Source: Rubripirellula lacrimiformis
Lineage (GTDB): Bacteria; Planctomycetota; Planctomycetia; Pirellulales; Pirellulaceae
Assembly: GCF_007741535.1 (NCBI RefSeq)
Contig: NZ_CP036525.1
Coordinates: forward strand, 3,162,001 to 3,226,000
Reading direction: 5' to 3'
Length of the DNA stretch: 64,000 nt
How positions within the stretch are numbered: the first letter of the stretch is position 1; every line of letters begins with the position of its first letter. Of the stretch, positions 16,427 to 25,794 are shown one piece after another. The notes beneath the pieces were generated by a model. The model was not told the origin of the DNA. It saw only the letters and a list, made by a program, of their open reading frames with translations, and ran no database searches. Both the position numbers and the translations under genes were made by a program.

Positions 16427-18424
16427 CTATCGCCGGCGACCGCGTCCACCGCGTCCACCGGATCCGCCACCACCTTTGTTCTTTTTGTGGTTGTCGATGT
16501 TGCCTTCGACAAACGAATCCACGGTTTCTAACCAGGTTGGAACGTCACCGCCACGTCGCGGTTCCCGGCGTGCGGCCGGTGCGTCGTCGGCGTTTCGGTC
16601 CTTGCCGCCGCGGTCGTCACGTGACCGGTCATCGCGATCGGTGCGTGCGGTTTCGGTGCGGTTTCCTTCGGTGCGGTTTCCTTCGGTGCGCGAACTGTTG
16701 TCGCGTCGGCCACGCCCACCGCGTCCACGGGGACGTCGGCTGCGAGGTGCGTCATCGCTGTCGTTGTCGTTGTCGGAATCCGAGCTGGTGTCTTCATCCG
16801 CATCGTCGCTGAAACTGATGTCGCTGACATCGTCGTCCAGGCCGAAGGCCGACTTGGATGCCAACGGGTCAGGACGCCGCGAAGTTTCCGAACGTCCAGC
16901 ACCGGAGGTTTCTTCCGAGCTGTCTTCGTTGTCGCCGTCTTTGCTGGATCGGCCTTCGCCGCTGCGGCCTCGGCCTCGCCCACGTCGTCCGCGACGGCGA
17001 GATCGTGGTTTGCGATCTTCGTCACCATCGGATTCGGCAGCCGGCTTGTCGTCGTCGGAATCATCGTCGGATTCGTCGACAAAAACCTTCGCGTCGAGTT
17101 CGTCATCGTCAAATCCACTGCGGACTTCGACTTCTTCGACTTCGTTGGATTCCGAACGGCTGCGGCCACGTCCGCCTCGGCCACCACGACCTCGTCGCCG
17201 AGGTCGGTCTTCCGATGCCTGGTCGTCGCTGTCATCGCGGGAAACTTCCTCGCGTTTGACCGACGGAGCGTTGGAGTCAAGATTTTCGTCGCCATCGGTC
17301 TGTGCGACTTGGTCTTCGCTGGTGCGTTGACGTGATCCACGTCGTCCGCGTCGTCGACGTGTTGGACGTCCCTCGTCGTCACCACCATCGCGGCTGGGTT
17401 CATCGCGGCCAGGTTCGTCACGGACGGATTCGTCTCGGCCTGCGCCACCGCGAGCGGTCGTGGTGCGTGTGTTTTCCTCGGGTGCGGCTTCGCGGCGAGG
17501 TGACTCGTCACGCGGTGATTCGCTGCGAGGACGATCTTCGCTTGAACGATCCTCGCGTCCGCGGTCACTGCGACCCCGTCCACCTCGGCCGGTCTTCGGA
17601 CGCGGGCTGCCCCAAGAATCGTCGTCGCCGTTATCGCTGTCGTCGACAAGTCCGGAACCGAATCCACCGGATGCCTTGCGTGGTTCAGCGCTGTCGCGTG
17701 GTTCATCTTTTCGTGAATCAGGCGACCGGCTGCTGCGGGAACCCGAATCATTGGAATCAGCATCGCGCCGCGGCTTGGGGCGGGATTCCGTTTTTCGTTG
17801 CAGCGCTGGATCGCTGGATTTGGAATCGTCGTTCCCATCGTCGCTGGTCGATTGATCACGGCGGCTTCGGATCGCGCTGTCCAGCGCCGATGGGTCGGCT
17901 TCGGGGCGCGGGGCCGGATCGTAGGACGAAGCGCCGCTGGATCGGGTGGGGGCACCGAATCCGGGCAACACCTGCGGCGGTTCGACGGCGGTCAGCGCGT
18001 CCAGGACTTTTTCAGGTGGAATGTCGCTGGCGTCATCGGAATCCGAAAACGCTGATGTTCGCGACGTCGCAGGTTTCTTTTCGGGTGCTTTGTCAAACGC
18101 TGGTTTGGACGCATCCGCCGATGGGGCCGGCGCAGGAGCCGACTTGGGCTGCGGTTCAGGTTTCGGCTTGGGAGCTGCCTTTTCCGGGCGATTGAAGTGG
18201 GCGAAAACGTCGTCCAGTTCTTCGATTGGGGGTTCTTCGGCAGCAATCGGAGCCGCCTTTTCAACAGGCGGAGCTTCGACAGGTTTGCTTGGGGATGGCT
18301 TGCTTTCGACCGGTGCGGGTTCTGATTTCGCAGCTTCGGCTTTCGCAGCAGCTTTCTTTGGTGGTTCGGCAGGTCCGGGGGTTCCCAGCAAATTGGCTAG
18401 GAAATTCCAGTGGTCGGATCTCAT
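16427..18424 (-). CDS. Disordered, Arg/Asp/Ser/Gly-rich (RG-repeat) protein
   Basis: The protein has 665 residues and is almost wholly low complexity. It starts MRSDHWNFLANLLGTP, then has a Pro/Ala/Lys/Glu segment (about 20-130) with the folded-looking IEELDDVFAHFNRPEK. Long blocks of acidic and Ser-rich sequence alternate with RGRRGSRQR, RGGRGGRGRSR and RRRGRRGRGRGR. A short ordered motif, VPTWLETVDSFVEGNIDNHKKN at the C-terminus (22 residues at about 630-651), precedes a GGRGGRGRRR tail. RG/RGG blocks of this sort bind RNA in other proteins. No enzyme domain is visible. It may be an RNA-associated or condensate-forming scaffold; that is inference. The divergent neighbour is wecB. Confidence 0.8.
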   Translation of the reverse strand: MRSDHWNFLANLLGTPGPAEPPKKAAAKAEAAKSEPAPVESKPSPSKPVEAPPVEKAAPIAAEEPPIEELDDVFAHFNRPEKAAPKPKPEPQPKSAPAPAPSADASKPAFDKAPEKKPATSRTSAFSDSDDASDIPPEKVLDALTAVEPPQVLPGFGAPTRSSGASSYDPAPRPEADPSALDSAIRSRRDQSTSDDGNDDSKSSDPALQRKTESRPKPRRDADSNDSGSRSSRSPDSRKDEPRDSAEPRKASGGFGSGLVDDSDNGDDDSWGSPRPKTGRGGRGRSDRGREDRSSEDRPRSESPRDESPRREAAPEENTRTTTARGGAGRDESVRDEPGRDEPSRDGGDDEGRPTRRRRGRRGSRQRTSEDQVAQTDGDENLDSNAPSVKREEVSRDDSDDQASEDRPRRRGRGGRGGRGRSRSESNEVEEVEVRSGFDDDELDAKVFVDESDDDSDDDKPAAESDGDEDRKPRSRRRGRRGRGRGRSGEGRSSKDGDNEDSSEETSGAGRSETSRRPDPLASKSAFGLDDDVSDISFSDDADEDTSSDSDNDNDSDDAPRSRRPRGRGGRGRRDNSSRTEGNRTEGNRTETARTDRDDRSRDDRGGKDRNADDAPAARREPRRGGDVPTWLETVDSFVEGNIDNHKKNKGGGGSGGRGGRGRRR

Positions 18425-18801
18425 AAGTGGTTCGCTTCAGCGAGTGGGGTGATGCTTGGGCTGCTGCGGCTAGACAAACGAGTACCAAAGGCGCTCAAAA
18501 ATTTGCCGAAGTTTCGCGCGGCCCGATAAGGTTGCGGAGCTTTATTCGGTGGGCGGGCGACTTCAACAGGCCGAGACCGATCGTCGGAATTTCGCATCGT
18601 TGCGATTTGTCTCGACGGCTGCTGGTTTCTGTGTTGATTTGCGCCGCTCGCGCATTGATGTCGGGCGGTTGGCCTGGGACCGGTTTCGGTTTAGGAAAAG
18701 TCACTCATCGGTCGCCTTCATCGACTATATGTATATCCGCCCGGCTATCTCTGCCCAAGGCCAAGCTACGGCCGATCCCTAAAACTGTCTCAAATTCAGA
18801 C
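18425..18801. other. Divergent intergenic region (377 bp)
   Basis: This stretch separates the RG-rich protein gene (minus) from wecB (plus) and should hold both promoters. The frame of wecB is open upstream to 18427, but the extra residues have no family similarity. I see no repeat or RNA structure I could name. Confidence 0.5.
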
Positions 18802-19962
18802 ATGACGCCCCTCACCGCACGCACTTTGCGTCCTTTGATCGTTTTTGGCACCCGTCCGGAGGCGATAAAGTTGTGTCCGGTCATCCTAGAGTGCCAAAAA
18901 CGTCCCGATCAGATCGCGCCGATCATCTGCAGCACGGGCCAACACCGCGAAATGCTCGCTCAGGTACTCGGTTACTTCGGCATCACGCCCGATATCGACC
19001 TGGGGCTGATGAAGCCGGGGCAAACGCTGACCGGATTGACGTCCGCATGCCTGGAAGCCGTCGACGGGGTGATCGTCAATCAAAAACCCGATTGTGTGGT
19101 GGTTCAGGGGGATACGACGACCGTGATGGCCGCCGCGATGGCTGCGTTCTATCACGGGGTGCCGATCGTCCATGTCGAAGCCGGGCTGCGAACCGGCGAT
19201 TTGACGGCGCCGTGGCCCGAGGAATTCAATCGCCGCGTGGCGGGCATCATCACGGAACTGCACTGTGCACCGACCCAGCGGAGCGCGGATGCCCTGCGCC
19301 GCGAACACGTCCCACAGCAGAATATCCGCGTTACCGGCAATACCGTCATCGACGCTCTTCTGCACACGGTCCAAAAGGAACGCGTCGACGACGCCAAGTG
19401 GCGCCAGCAATACCCGGCGGCAACGGCCGATTCGGTCGTCCTGATCACCGGGCACCGCCGCGAAAACTTTGGCGACGGCTTGGCTTCGATACTGGATGCG
19501 ATCGCCGATCTAGCCAGACTGCACCCCGAAACCCAGTTCATCTATCCGGTTCACTTGAATCCCAACGTGCAAGGTCCGGTGCACCAGCGTTTGGCCGGAC
19601 TGGAAAACGTGCACCTGGTCCCGCCGGCAGACTATCCTCAGTTTGTTTGGTTGATGGATCGAGCCAGTGTTGTGTTGACCGATTCGGGAGGCGTTCAGGA
19701 AGAAGCCCCGTCGCTGGGAAATGCGGTTCTGGTGACGCGAGAAAAAACCGAACGTCCCGAGGCGGTCGAAGCCGGTTTGGCCGAATTGGTCGGGACCGAT
19801 CGTGGACGGATCGTCCGCCGTGTCAGTGAGTCGCTGGCCGCGGCAGGCAAATCGGATCGCCAAAAACAATCCGGCGTGATCGACAATCCGTACGGCGATG
19901 GAAAATCGTCGGCAAGGATCGTCGACTGGATTCTGGAAAGATGGTCGGGTCAGCAAAAATAG
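18802..19962 (+). CDS. wecB: UDP-N-acetylglucosamine 2-epimerase (non-hydrolysing)
   Basis: From the ATG at 18802 the protein is 386 residues, the usual family length, and begins directly with the first strand (LIVFGTRPEAIKLCPVI). Diagnostic segments are STGQHREML, DCVVVQGDTTTVMAAAM, PIVHVEAGLRTGD, WPEEFNRRVAGI, VTGNTVIDALL, LITGHRRENFG, and LTDSGGVQEEAPSLG near the C-terminus. The enzyme interconverts UDP-GlcNAc and UDP-ManNAc in the cytoplasm for surface polysaccharides. It is followed by an AsmA-like gene and, 3.7 kb on, a polysaccharide-export lipoprotein, all on the same strand, but the gaps argue against one operon. Confidence 0.95.
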   Translation: MTPLTARTLRPLIVFGTRPEAIKLCPVILECQKRPDQIAPIICSTGQHREMLAQVLGYFGITPDIDLGLMKPGQTLTGLTSACLEAVDGVIVNQKPDCVVVQGDTTTVMAAAMAAFYHGVPIVHVEAGLRTGDLTAPWPEEFNRRVAGIITELHCAPTQRSADALRREHVPQQNIRVTGNTVIDALLHTVQKERVDDAKWRQQYPAATADSVVLITGHRRENFGDGLASILDAIADLARLHPETQFIYPVHLNPNVQGPVHQRLAGLENVHLVPPADYPQFVWLMDRASVVLTDSGGVQEEAPSLGNAVLVTREKTERPEAVEAGLAELVGTDRGRIVRRVSESLAAAGKSDRQKQSGVIDNPYGDGKSSARIVDWILERWSGQQK

Positions 19963-20092
19963 TCGGATCGATCGCGTTGCGTTGAATGGGCCGATCGAAC
20001 GAGATCGCCGGTGGATGCGATGCCAATGCTGCCGATCCTGAGGAATGTCCGATGGTGCCCCCGCCGGTGAACGCAGGTTGGGCGAACGCGGT

Positions 20093-20145
20093 ACTGGCAG
20101 ATGCCGGTACGGCAGACATAGGCACTGGCAGATGCCAGTACGGCA
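20093..20145. repeat. Pair of 22-nt palindromic repeats
   Basis: Two direct copies, 20093-20114 and 20124-20145, differ at one base. Each is itself nearly palindromic around actggcagatgcc. They lie between wecB and the AsmA-like gene. Confidence 0.8.
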
Positions 20146-20232
20146 AAACAAGGGCCCACGCACACCATCGGCACCGCACGTCATCAGATACGTCGGGCAG
20201 ATTCTGACTGAATAGGTGAAGGTCGATTTCGG

Positions 20233-23200
20233 ATGATCATCGGAAGCCATCGACGAACGATCGTTTGGATGTTTGCGGTGCTGCTTGCGCTGTCCAGTGC
20301 AGACCGCAGTTGGGGCCAAGGCGGTGACGTCACGGGCCCGCGATCGGCCGATGATGCTGCCGCGCCCGTCGGCAAAGACGACGCCAATCTTCCGCCACCG
20401 GTTGTCGACGACGGAATCCGTCGCTGGACAACGGATTGGTCATTCGAAGACATCGATGTTGCCAACCTATTGTCGCGTTTGGCATCCATCGGGATCCAGA
20501 TCCCGATCATCGCGGATGGGGATGTAACGGTCGGATTCGCCGTCGGTGTGCCGATCGCCCACGTGAATGATGGCCAGGTTTACCGGTTGCGAGGCCGGCT
20601 TTCGTCGCGGCGGTTACAGCTTGAAAATCTGTTGCTGGAAGACTTCTCGGCTGACATCGTTTACGACAATGGCGTGTTGCGTTTGGACCGGATTCGTGGG
20701 CGCTGGACCGATGCGGCGTCAGATGAAGAACCAGGCCGTTTTAGCGGGAACGGTTCTTTGGCGATTCTGCCACGCGGCAAAGCCGTGGTACGCATTCATG
20801 CGGATGATCTGACGATCGGTCCACTGTACGACTTAATCACTGCAGCCAACCGAGAGGATGCTGGTGTTCCCGTCACTGGAACCGTGACCGGGGATATCGA
20901 CTGGGCCGCGCCGATCGATTCCTTGGTTGATATCGCGACCTGGACTGCAACCAGCAATCTTCGCGTTCGCAAGCTGAAGTCCGGCGAATCGATGCCGTTG
21001 TCGATCAACACCGGGGATTTGACTGTGCGTGACGGGATTGTGGCGGTTCCCCAGTTGCGGGTGACGTCTGATGCGGACGCCAGCGTTGGGTTCGACGGGG
21101 CGGCCCAGGTTGAATTGGTCGGGCGTCGGCGGTTTGAATTCCAGGTGCGTGGCAACGACGTGCCGATGCAGGCATTGTCGATGATGGCCGCCCAGGCGGG
21201 AATGGTTTCCCAGCAAGCGGTTGCCGGCAAATTGGACCTGGATCTCCGCGGCAACGGCCAATGGGCGTCAAAGTCCTGGTCGGTTCGGGGCCGGGTGGGG
21301 ACGCCGCGATTGGAAGTGTTTCGCCAAAATGTCGGATTGATCGAGCACGAATTGATGTTCGATCAACAACGCTTTTCGCTCGATCCGATCCATACCGATA
21401 CGCCCAACGCGAAAATGTTGATTCGTCGTATCGCCGCCGACTACTCATTCACGGACCAAGGGATCGAGGTTTCAAAGTTGTCGGCCGAAGTGTTTGGCGG
21501 GCGGGCTAGTGGAAACGTGGCGGTGCCCTTCGGCGACGAAGGCGATTGGAACGCGGATTTGGTGTGGGAAGGGATCCAGCCCAAAATCAACTTGGCGGCT
21601 TTGCTGCCCTTCGGTGTGCCAAAGACGTGGACTTCGGCATCGGCGCTGACCTCGGGTGCAATCCAGTGGAACGTTCCGGCCGCTGCGATCATGCAACCGG
21701 CACGTCATCGTGGGACAGCCAAGCTATCGGCCGCCGACATTCGGCTGGGCAGCGGCAGCATCGGTCAAGTCGATTTGGCGATTCAGGCCGGCGATGGAAC
21801 GATCCGTTTGAATGGCGATGGCAAGCTTTTCGGTGGTGCGTTTTCGGTCGAAACAAAATCTGATGTTGATGCCAACGACGATTGGTCGTCATGGCTTCGG
21901 AAGGTGCCGGTTGGGCAGATTTCAATTCGTTCGGCCAAGGTCGATCAACTGATCCCGGTGCTGCGGCCTGATGACCCGCGTCGTTATCGCGGTACCGTAT
22001 CCGCGGTCGCAAACATCCATCCGTCCGCCCTCGCATTCGACGCAGCGCAAACGGTGGACGCCGCAGCAGCCGCCGGCAGGAACGACACCGACAACAACAT
22101 TGGCGACAACAACATTGGCGATGGGGACCGAGCGAATCTCACCCTCCAGATGTCGGCCAGCGATCTTGCCGTGGATGGCCGAACGGTATCGCGTGGCGGG
22201 AAAGCTGAATTGCAGATCGTCGACGGGGTGCTGGTGATCCGACGTGCCAGCGCGGCCTATGGTGGCGGGCGATTGATCGCCAGCGGACGCTGGCCGCTTG
22301 GGCAGGAAGCAGCAAAGTCTGGCCGACGGACGCTGCAGTTCACTTTTTCGGGGGTTGATGCACAGACCGGGCTGATGCTGGTCGCCCCGTCGATCGCCGA
22401 TCGAGTCGGCGGTGCGGTTTCGGGCAGTTTGACCGTTGCCGGTGATCAGGATTACCGAATTCGCGGCAGCATCACCGTTCGCGAAAGTTCGTTGTTTACG
22501 GTCAGTGCCGGTTCGGTCAACGCCGGCGTGAACGGTTCGCTGTCGAGCGATTTTGGCCGCTGGAACCTTCGGCTACGATCGATCTCGGGAAACTTGGCCG
22601 GCGGTGAGATTCGCGGCGAAGCGGATCTGTCGTCCTCGACGGCGCTTTCAGGGACATTCGATCTGGACAGTCGATGGTCGGTCCGCCGGGTGGATTTCGG
22701 GACGCTGATCGCCACGACTGGGACAACCACGTCGCTAGCACACGGCCGGATCACTGGGGCAATGTCCGTGGCGGGTCGGCGGATCCGAAGCGTTTCGGAT
22801 CTGAACGGCAATTTCACGGCTTCGCTCGCTCAAACCCAAGCCTCTGCTGTGCCTGGACTTTTGAAAGCGAACCAGTTCCTGGGAGCCCTCTCGTTGACCA
22901 ACACCCAGTTTGATACCGGGACGTTGAAGGGCACGATCGGGCGCGGAGCGGTCCAAGTCGAAGAGTTTTCGCTTCGAGCCGACCGGGTGCGAGTGTTCGC
23001 CCAAGGGCGTATCGGAATCGCCGATTGGCGGATGGATCTGGATGCGGTGATCGCCACTGGATTGCTGGACGGTGACAGCGCCAAGATCGCTGCGTTGGCG
23101 GCCCAGTTGGCCGTCGAGGCGTTCATTCCCGTCGGGTTGATCGTCGAAATCAATCGCATGTTCAGCAATCGAACTCTGTTCTTAGGTGTCACCGGGCCGG

Positions 23201-23316
23201 CGTCCGATCCCCAGGTTCGGTTGAAGCCGATTGAAACCATTCGCCAAGCCGCCGTGCGATTCCTGGTCCGCGAGGCGATGGTGCTGGTTTCCGCCGGTAC
23301 CCGCATTGCGAACTGA
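20233..23316 (+). CDS. Large AsmA/TamB-like envelope protein
   Basis: This 1027-residue protein has an N-terminal signal anchor (TIVWMFAVLLALSSADRSWG) and is otherwise a long run of beta-strand repeats with the AsmA/DUF3971 look: repeated blocks such as LQLENLLLEDFSADIVYDNG, VSGSLTVAG-like turns and a final VTGPASDPQVRLKP. The C-terminal 60 residues (FIPVGLIVEINRMFSNRTLFLGV) match AsmA-like C-terminal regions. Related proteins bridge the periplasm and move lipids to the outer membrane. A 12-residue near-duplication of acidic/Asn sequence around residue 610 (DNNIGDNNIGDGD) is a local expansion. The ATG at 20233 is the first available. Confidence 0.75.
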   Translation: MIIGSHRRTIVWMFAVLLALSSADRSWGQGGDVTGPRSADDAAAPVGKDDANLPPPVVDDGIRRWTTDWSFEDIDVANLLSRLASIGIQIPIIADGDVTVGFAVGVPIAHVNDGQVYRLRGRLSSRRLQLENLLLEDFSADIVYDNGVLRLDRIRGRWTDAASDEEPGRFSGNGSLAILPRGKAVVRIHADDLTIGPLYDLITAANREDAGVPVTGTVTGDIDWAAPIDSLVDIATWTATSNLRVRKLKSGESMPLSINTGDLTVRDGIVAVPQLRVTSDADASVGFDGAAQVELVGRRRFEFQVRGNDVPMQALSMMAAQAGMVSQQAVAGKLDLDLRGNGQWASKSWSVRGRVGTPRLEVFRQNVGLIEHELMFDQQRFSLDPIHTDTPNAKMLIRRIAADYSFTDQGIEVSKLSAEVFGGRASGNVAVPFGDEGDWNADLVWEGIQPKINLAALLPFGVPKTWTSASALTSGAIQWNVPAAAIMQPARHRGTAKLSAADIRLGSGSIGQVDLAIQAGDGTIRLNGDGKLFGGAFSVETKSDVDANDDWSSWLRKVPVGQISIRSAKVDQLIPVLRPDDPRRYRGTVSAVANIHPSALAFDAAQTVDAAAAAGRNDTDNNIGDNNIGDGDRANLTLQMSASDLAVDGRTVSRGGKAELQIVDGVLVIRRASAAYGGGRLIASGRWPLGQEAAKSGRRTLQFTFSGVDAQTGLMLVAPSIADRVGGAVSGSLTVAGDQDYRIRGSITVRESSLFTVSAGSVNAGVNGSLSSDFGRWNLRLRSISGNLAGGEIRGEADLSSSTALSGTFDLDSRWSVRRVDFGTLIATTGTTTSLAHGRITGAMSVAGRRIRSVSDLNGNFTASLAQTQASAVPGLLKANQFLGALSLTNTQFDTGTLKGTIGRGAVQVEEFSLRADRVRVFAQGRIGIADWRMDLDAVIATGLLDGDSAKIAALAAQLAVEAFIPVGLIVEINRMFSNRTLFLGVTGPASDPQVRLKPIETIRQAAVRFLVREAMVLVSAGTRIAN

Positions 23317-23681
23317 CGCGGCCCGATCCAGCGTGAATTGCCGACCCGATCCACGGGGCAGCGCGGGTTGGGGGGCAGCGCGGGCTGGGGGGCAGCGCGG
23401 GCTGGGGGGCAGCGCGGGCTGGGGGGCAGCCGACACCGCGGTGCCGATCCGGCGCCGGTGTCAAACTTTACCGGATCTGACGATTATTCGCTTCGTCCGG
23501 GTTCTTCGCGTCGTATCGATTCTCGCGATCGTCCGGATTCTTCGTGTCGTACCGGTCCTATCGCCGCGGACGTTCCTGTTGTGACGGCTGTGTCGATCGT
23601 GCCGAATTCTCTTGTACGGAGACCTCGGTTCGACTCTGTCCCGGCTCGATTCATACCCGGCTCGAATTACACAGCGAAGAC
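23317..23681. other. Gene-free 365-bp region with G-rich tandem array
   Basis: It lies between the AsmA-like gene and the export lipoprotein. Its left part holds the 17-bp G-rich array; its right part has repeated cgtcgta/attct segments but nothing I can assign. Confidence 0.55.
23359..23426. repeat. 17-bp G-rich tandem repeat, 4 units
   Basis: Four consecutive 17-bp units follow cagcgcgggctgggggg; the first differs by one base. Each unit carries a G3 and a G6 run on the plus strand, so the array could fold into G-quadruplexes. The unit length is not a multiple of three and no gene crosses it. Confidence 0.9.
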
Positions 23682-24782
23682 ATGACGATGCCTACTGCCC
23701 TTACGACCGCGCTGCGTTGTTCCACGTCGACTGGGCTAGCGATCGGTTTGATGATGATTTCCTGTGGTTGCAGTAGCTTGGGGCTGTCGCTGTTTCCCAC
23801 CGGGCACTTCCTGACCAAACAGGCGGACGAAGTCCTGGCTCAGTCGCCCCGCGGTGCCGATATCGCTCGTGAATTGTCGATGGATGTTGAACCGGTTCAT
23901 TATCTGCAGCCCGGCGATACGCTGCTGATCGAACCGATTGAATTGGACAGTGAGGTGCGGATTCCGGCCGACCAGAAAGTGCTGGCCGACGGCAGCGTCG
24001 ACTTGGGCAAATACGGCCGCGTCGTGGTCGCCGGACTGACGATCGAAGGGGCCGAGTCGCTGATCGAGTCGACGATTGTTCATTCTGGCGAAAAAGCGAC
24101 GGCCGTGAACGTTCGCATGCTCGACCCGATTCATCGCTACTACGTCTTGGGTGAAGTGAATTCGCCCGGCAGCTATCCGCTGGAAGGTCACGAATCCGTC
24201 CTGGATGGCATCCTGGCCGCTGGCGGTCTGACCAGTGCTGCATCGCCTTGCAAGATCCTGCTGGCCCGCCCAACCGATCCCGATTCTTGCCGAGTGACGT
24301 TGCCGGTCTGCTATCGGGAGATCACGCAATTGGGCGATACGTCGACCAATTATCAACTGAAACCCGGCGATCGAATATTCGTGGCCACTCGCTCGTGCTA
24401 CGAAGACATGATGTTTTGGCGAGCCAACGAAACCTGCGATCGATGCTGCAAATGCCAATCGGCATGCATGGACCCCCGCATGATCCCTGACGTGAACCCG
24501 ATGGGCCGCGTGATCCCGACGGCATCTCCCCAGCCCGGTCCAGCGTCCTTGGGGGCCGAATCGGGGATGACACCGATCAAGCCGGAATCGATCACGCCGA
24601 TGGATCCCAGCCCGATCAAGGCGGATCCGGCAGCCGTTCCCCTCCGGCTTCCCGCGGCCGAAGCGGCGGAACCCGCTGCAGCGGACGCTATCGTCCCGTC
24701 CGCCGATGGCGAGTTGGATTTTGACAATTCCCAGCCAATCGGACGATTCGCACCGATGTGGGTCACGCCGTCCAACCCGTAA
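23682..24782 (+). CDS. Polysaccharide export (Wza/SLBB-type) lipoprotein
   Basis: From the ATG at 23682 the protein is 366 residues and begins with a lipoprotein signal (GLAIGLMMISCGCSSLG). Residues about 60-150 form the Poly_export domain (HYLQPGDTLLIEPIELDS, LADGSVDLGKYGRVVVAGLT). An SLBB-type domain follows (YYVLGEVNSPGSYPLEGHESVLDGILAAGGL, LKPGDRIFVATRS). A short Cys-rich stretch (CDRCCKCQSAC) and a Pro/Ala-rich C-terminal 100 residues are additions. Family members form the outer-membrane channel or its periplasmic base for exopolysaccharide. No Wzc kinase or Wzy gene lies nearby. Confidence 0.85.
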   Translation: MTMPTALTTALRCSTSTGLAIGLMMISCGCSSLGLSLFPTGHFLTKQADEVLAQSPRGADIARELSMDVEPVHYLQPGDTLLIEPIELDSEVRIPADQKVLADGSVDLGKYGRVVVAGLTIEGAESLIESTIVHSGEKATAVNVRMLDPIHRYYVLGEVNSPGSYPLEGHESVLDGILAAGGLTSAASPCKILLARPTDPDSCRVTLPVCYREITQLGDTSTNYQLKPGDRIFVATRSCYEDMMFWRANETCDRCCKCQSACMDPRMIPDVNPMGRVIPTASPQPGPASLGAESGMTPIKPESITPMDPSPIKADPAAVPLRLPAAEAAEPAAADAIVPSADGELDFDNSQPIGRFAPMWVTPSNP

Positions 24783-25193
24783 CGGAATGCTGTCTTTGCA
24801 GGTCGCGTCCCAGCTGGCTGGAACTCGCCGAGCAGCCGGCCTGCAGCTCGGGGCGCGCGGGAAAACCGGGGCGAACGCGGAAAAATTTCTGCCTGCGGCG
24901 GCGAAATTGACCCGATGATGTCAAACTCGTCGCGGCCAAACGGCGAATCAGCCAGCGGGTTTGGGCGTTCAATGTGGAGCCCGTTTCGGCGGAAATCTCC
25001 CGAAATGCCGCGTCTTTGCGGCTTTGCTTGGTTGCCGTATTGTAAAATTATCAGCAAAAACCGACACTCGTCGCTTCGAAGGCACGGAAATTGTTTGGCA
25101 ACCTTGTCAAAAACGGTTTCAAACCCTATCCTCCGTGCCTTGCCAAGAAATCCAAGTCCATTTTCCAACTATCGTTACGACCGAGTTTTCCCC
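24783..25193. other. Gene-free 411-bp region upstream of the small basic protein
   Basis: A long minus-strand frame covers part of this stretch, but it runs on through the opposite strand of the export lipoprotein and shows no family features. The A/T-richer part around 25030-25130 probably holds the promoter and 5' leader of the small basic protein; I cannot define the boxes. Confidence 0.5.
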
Positions 25194-25415
25194 ATGACCA
25201 TGGATCGCAGCCTCAAGGTGCAAGCCGGGGCCATTAAAGCGCGAAATGTGCTTACGCGAGCTGAGCGTATTGCTCGGCTGAAATCGCTGGACAAGTTCGA
25301 CGAAGAAATGAGCATCGTCGGCATGCCCAAGGTTCGCGTCGTAAAGGTCTCGTTGAAGAAAAAGAAGAAGGTCAAGAAGGCTGAAGAAGAGCCTAAAGAC
25401 AAGAAGAAAAAATAG
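25194..25415 (+). CDS. Small basic protein (planctomycete/verrucomicrobial family)
   Basis: This 73-residue protein starts at the ATG 25194 (MTMDRSLKVQAG). It has the family hallmarks RNVLTRAERIARLKSLDKF and GMPKVRVVKVSLKKKKK, and a Lys/Glu tail. It matches the short family TIGR04137 named simply small basic protein, found in Planctomycetes, Verrucomicrobia and Chlamydiae. The function is unknown; the charge suggests RNA or ribosome association. It has its own strong terminator, so it is monocistronic and probably highly expressed. Confidence 0.85.
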   Translation: MTMDRSLKVQAGAIKARNVLTRAERIARLKSLDKFDEEMSIVGMPKVRVVKVSLKKKKKVKKAEEEPKDKKKK

Positions 25416-25437
25416 TCGCCGGACCATGTATCCAGCG

Positions 25438-25481
25438 AGCCGGCGAAGCGTTCTTTGCGAACGTCCGCCGGCTTTTTTTTT
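25438..25481 (+). terminator. Rho-independent terminator of the small basic protein gene
   Basis: A GC-rich stem (agccggcg with cgccggct) and an inner stem around ttctttgcgaa are followed by a run of nine T residues ending at 25481. Confidence 0.9.
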
Positions 25482-25794
25482 GGAATTTTCTTGCATGCGG
25501 GGCCATCGCGATCACCCGTTTCCGTCCATGAATCAGGCGGGTGCGTGCACCCTAGAATAGGTGCGGTCAGCAAACGTGGATGGCAAATACTGCCGGTTCC
25601 AGCGACCGATCGGCTCGCTATTGCCATGCCGATCAACGATCATGGAAATAGTTTCTCTATCGGCATTGGCGACATTCTGCCAAATTCGCTGTTGATGCCG
25701 GCGTGTGACCGAAGCGGCAAAACTAAAATACGTACGACCTGCTAGGTCGACCGGCAGCGCCGATCGCCAACTAGCAGAACGAAGGATCCGTGGG
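25482..25794. other. Gene-free 313-bp region
   Basis: This lies between the terminator and the desaturase. I see no gene, repeat or RNA; the desaturase promoter should be here. Confidence 0.4.

Noticed and set aside
18427-18801. N-terminal extension of WecB (125 residues)
   Set aside because: The family starts directly at the first beta strand, and the ATG at 18802 gives the standard length.
24398-25168. 256-aa minus-strand frame opposite the export lipoprotein
   Set aside because: It runs mostly over the coding strand of a well-supported gene and has no family features.
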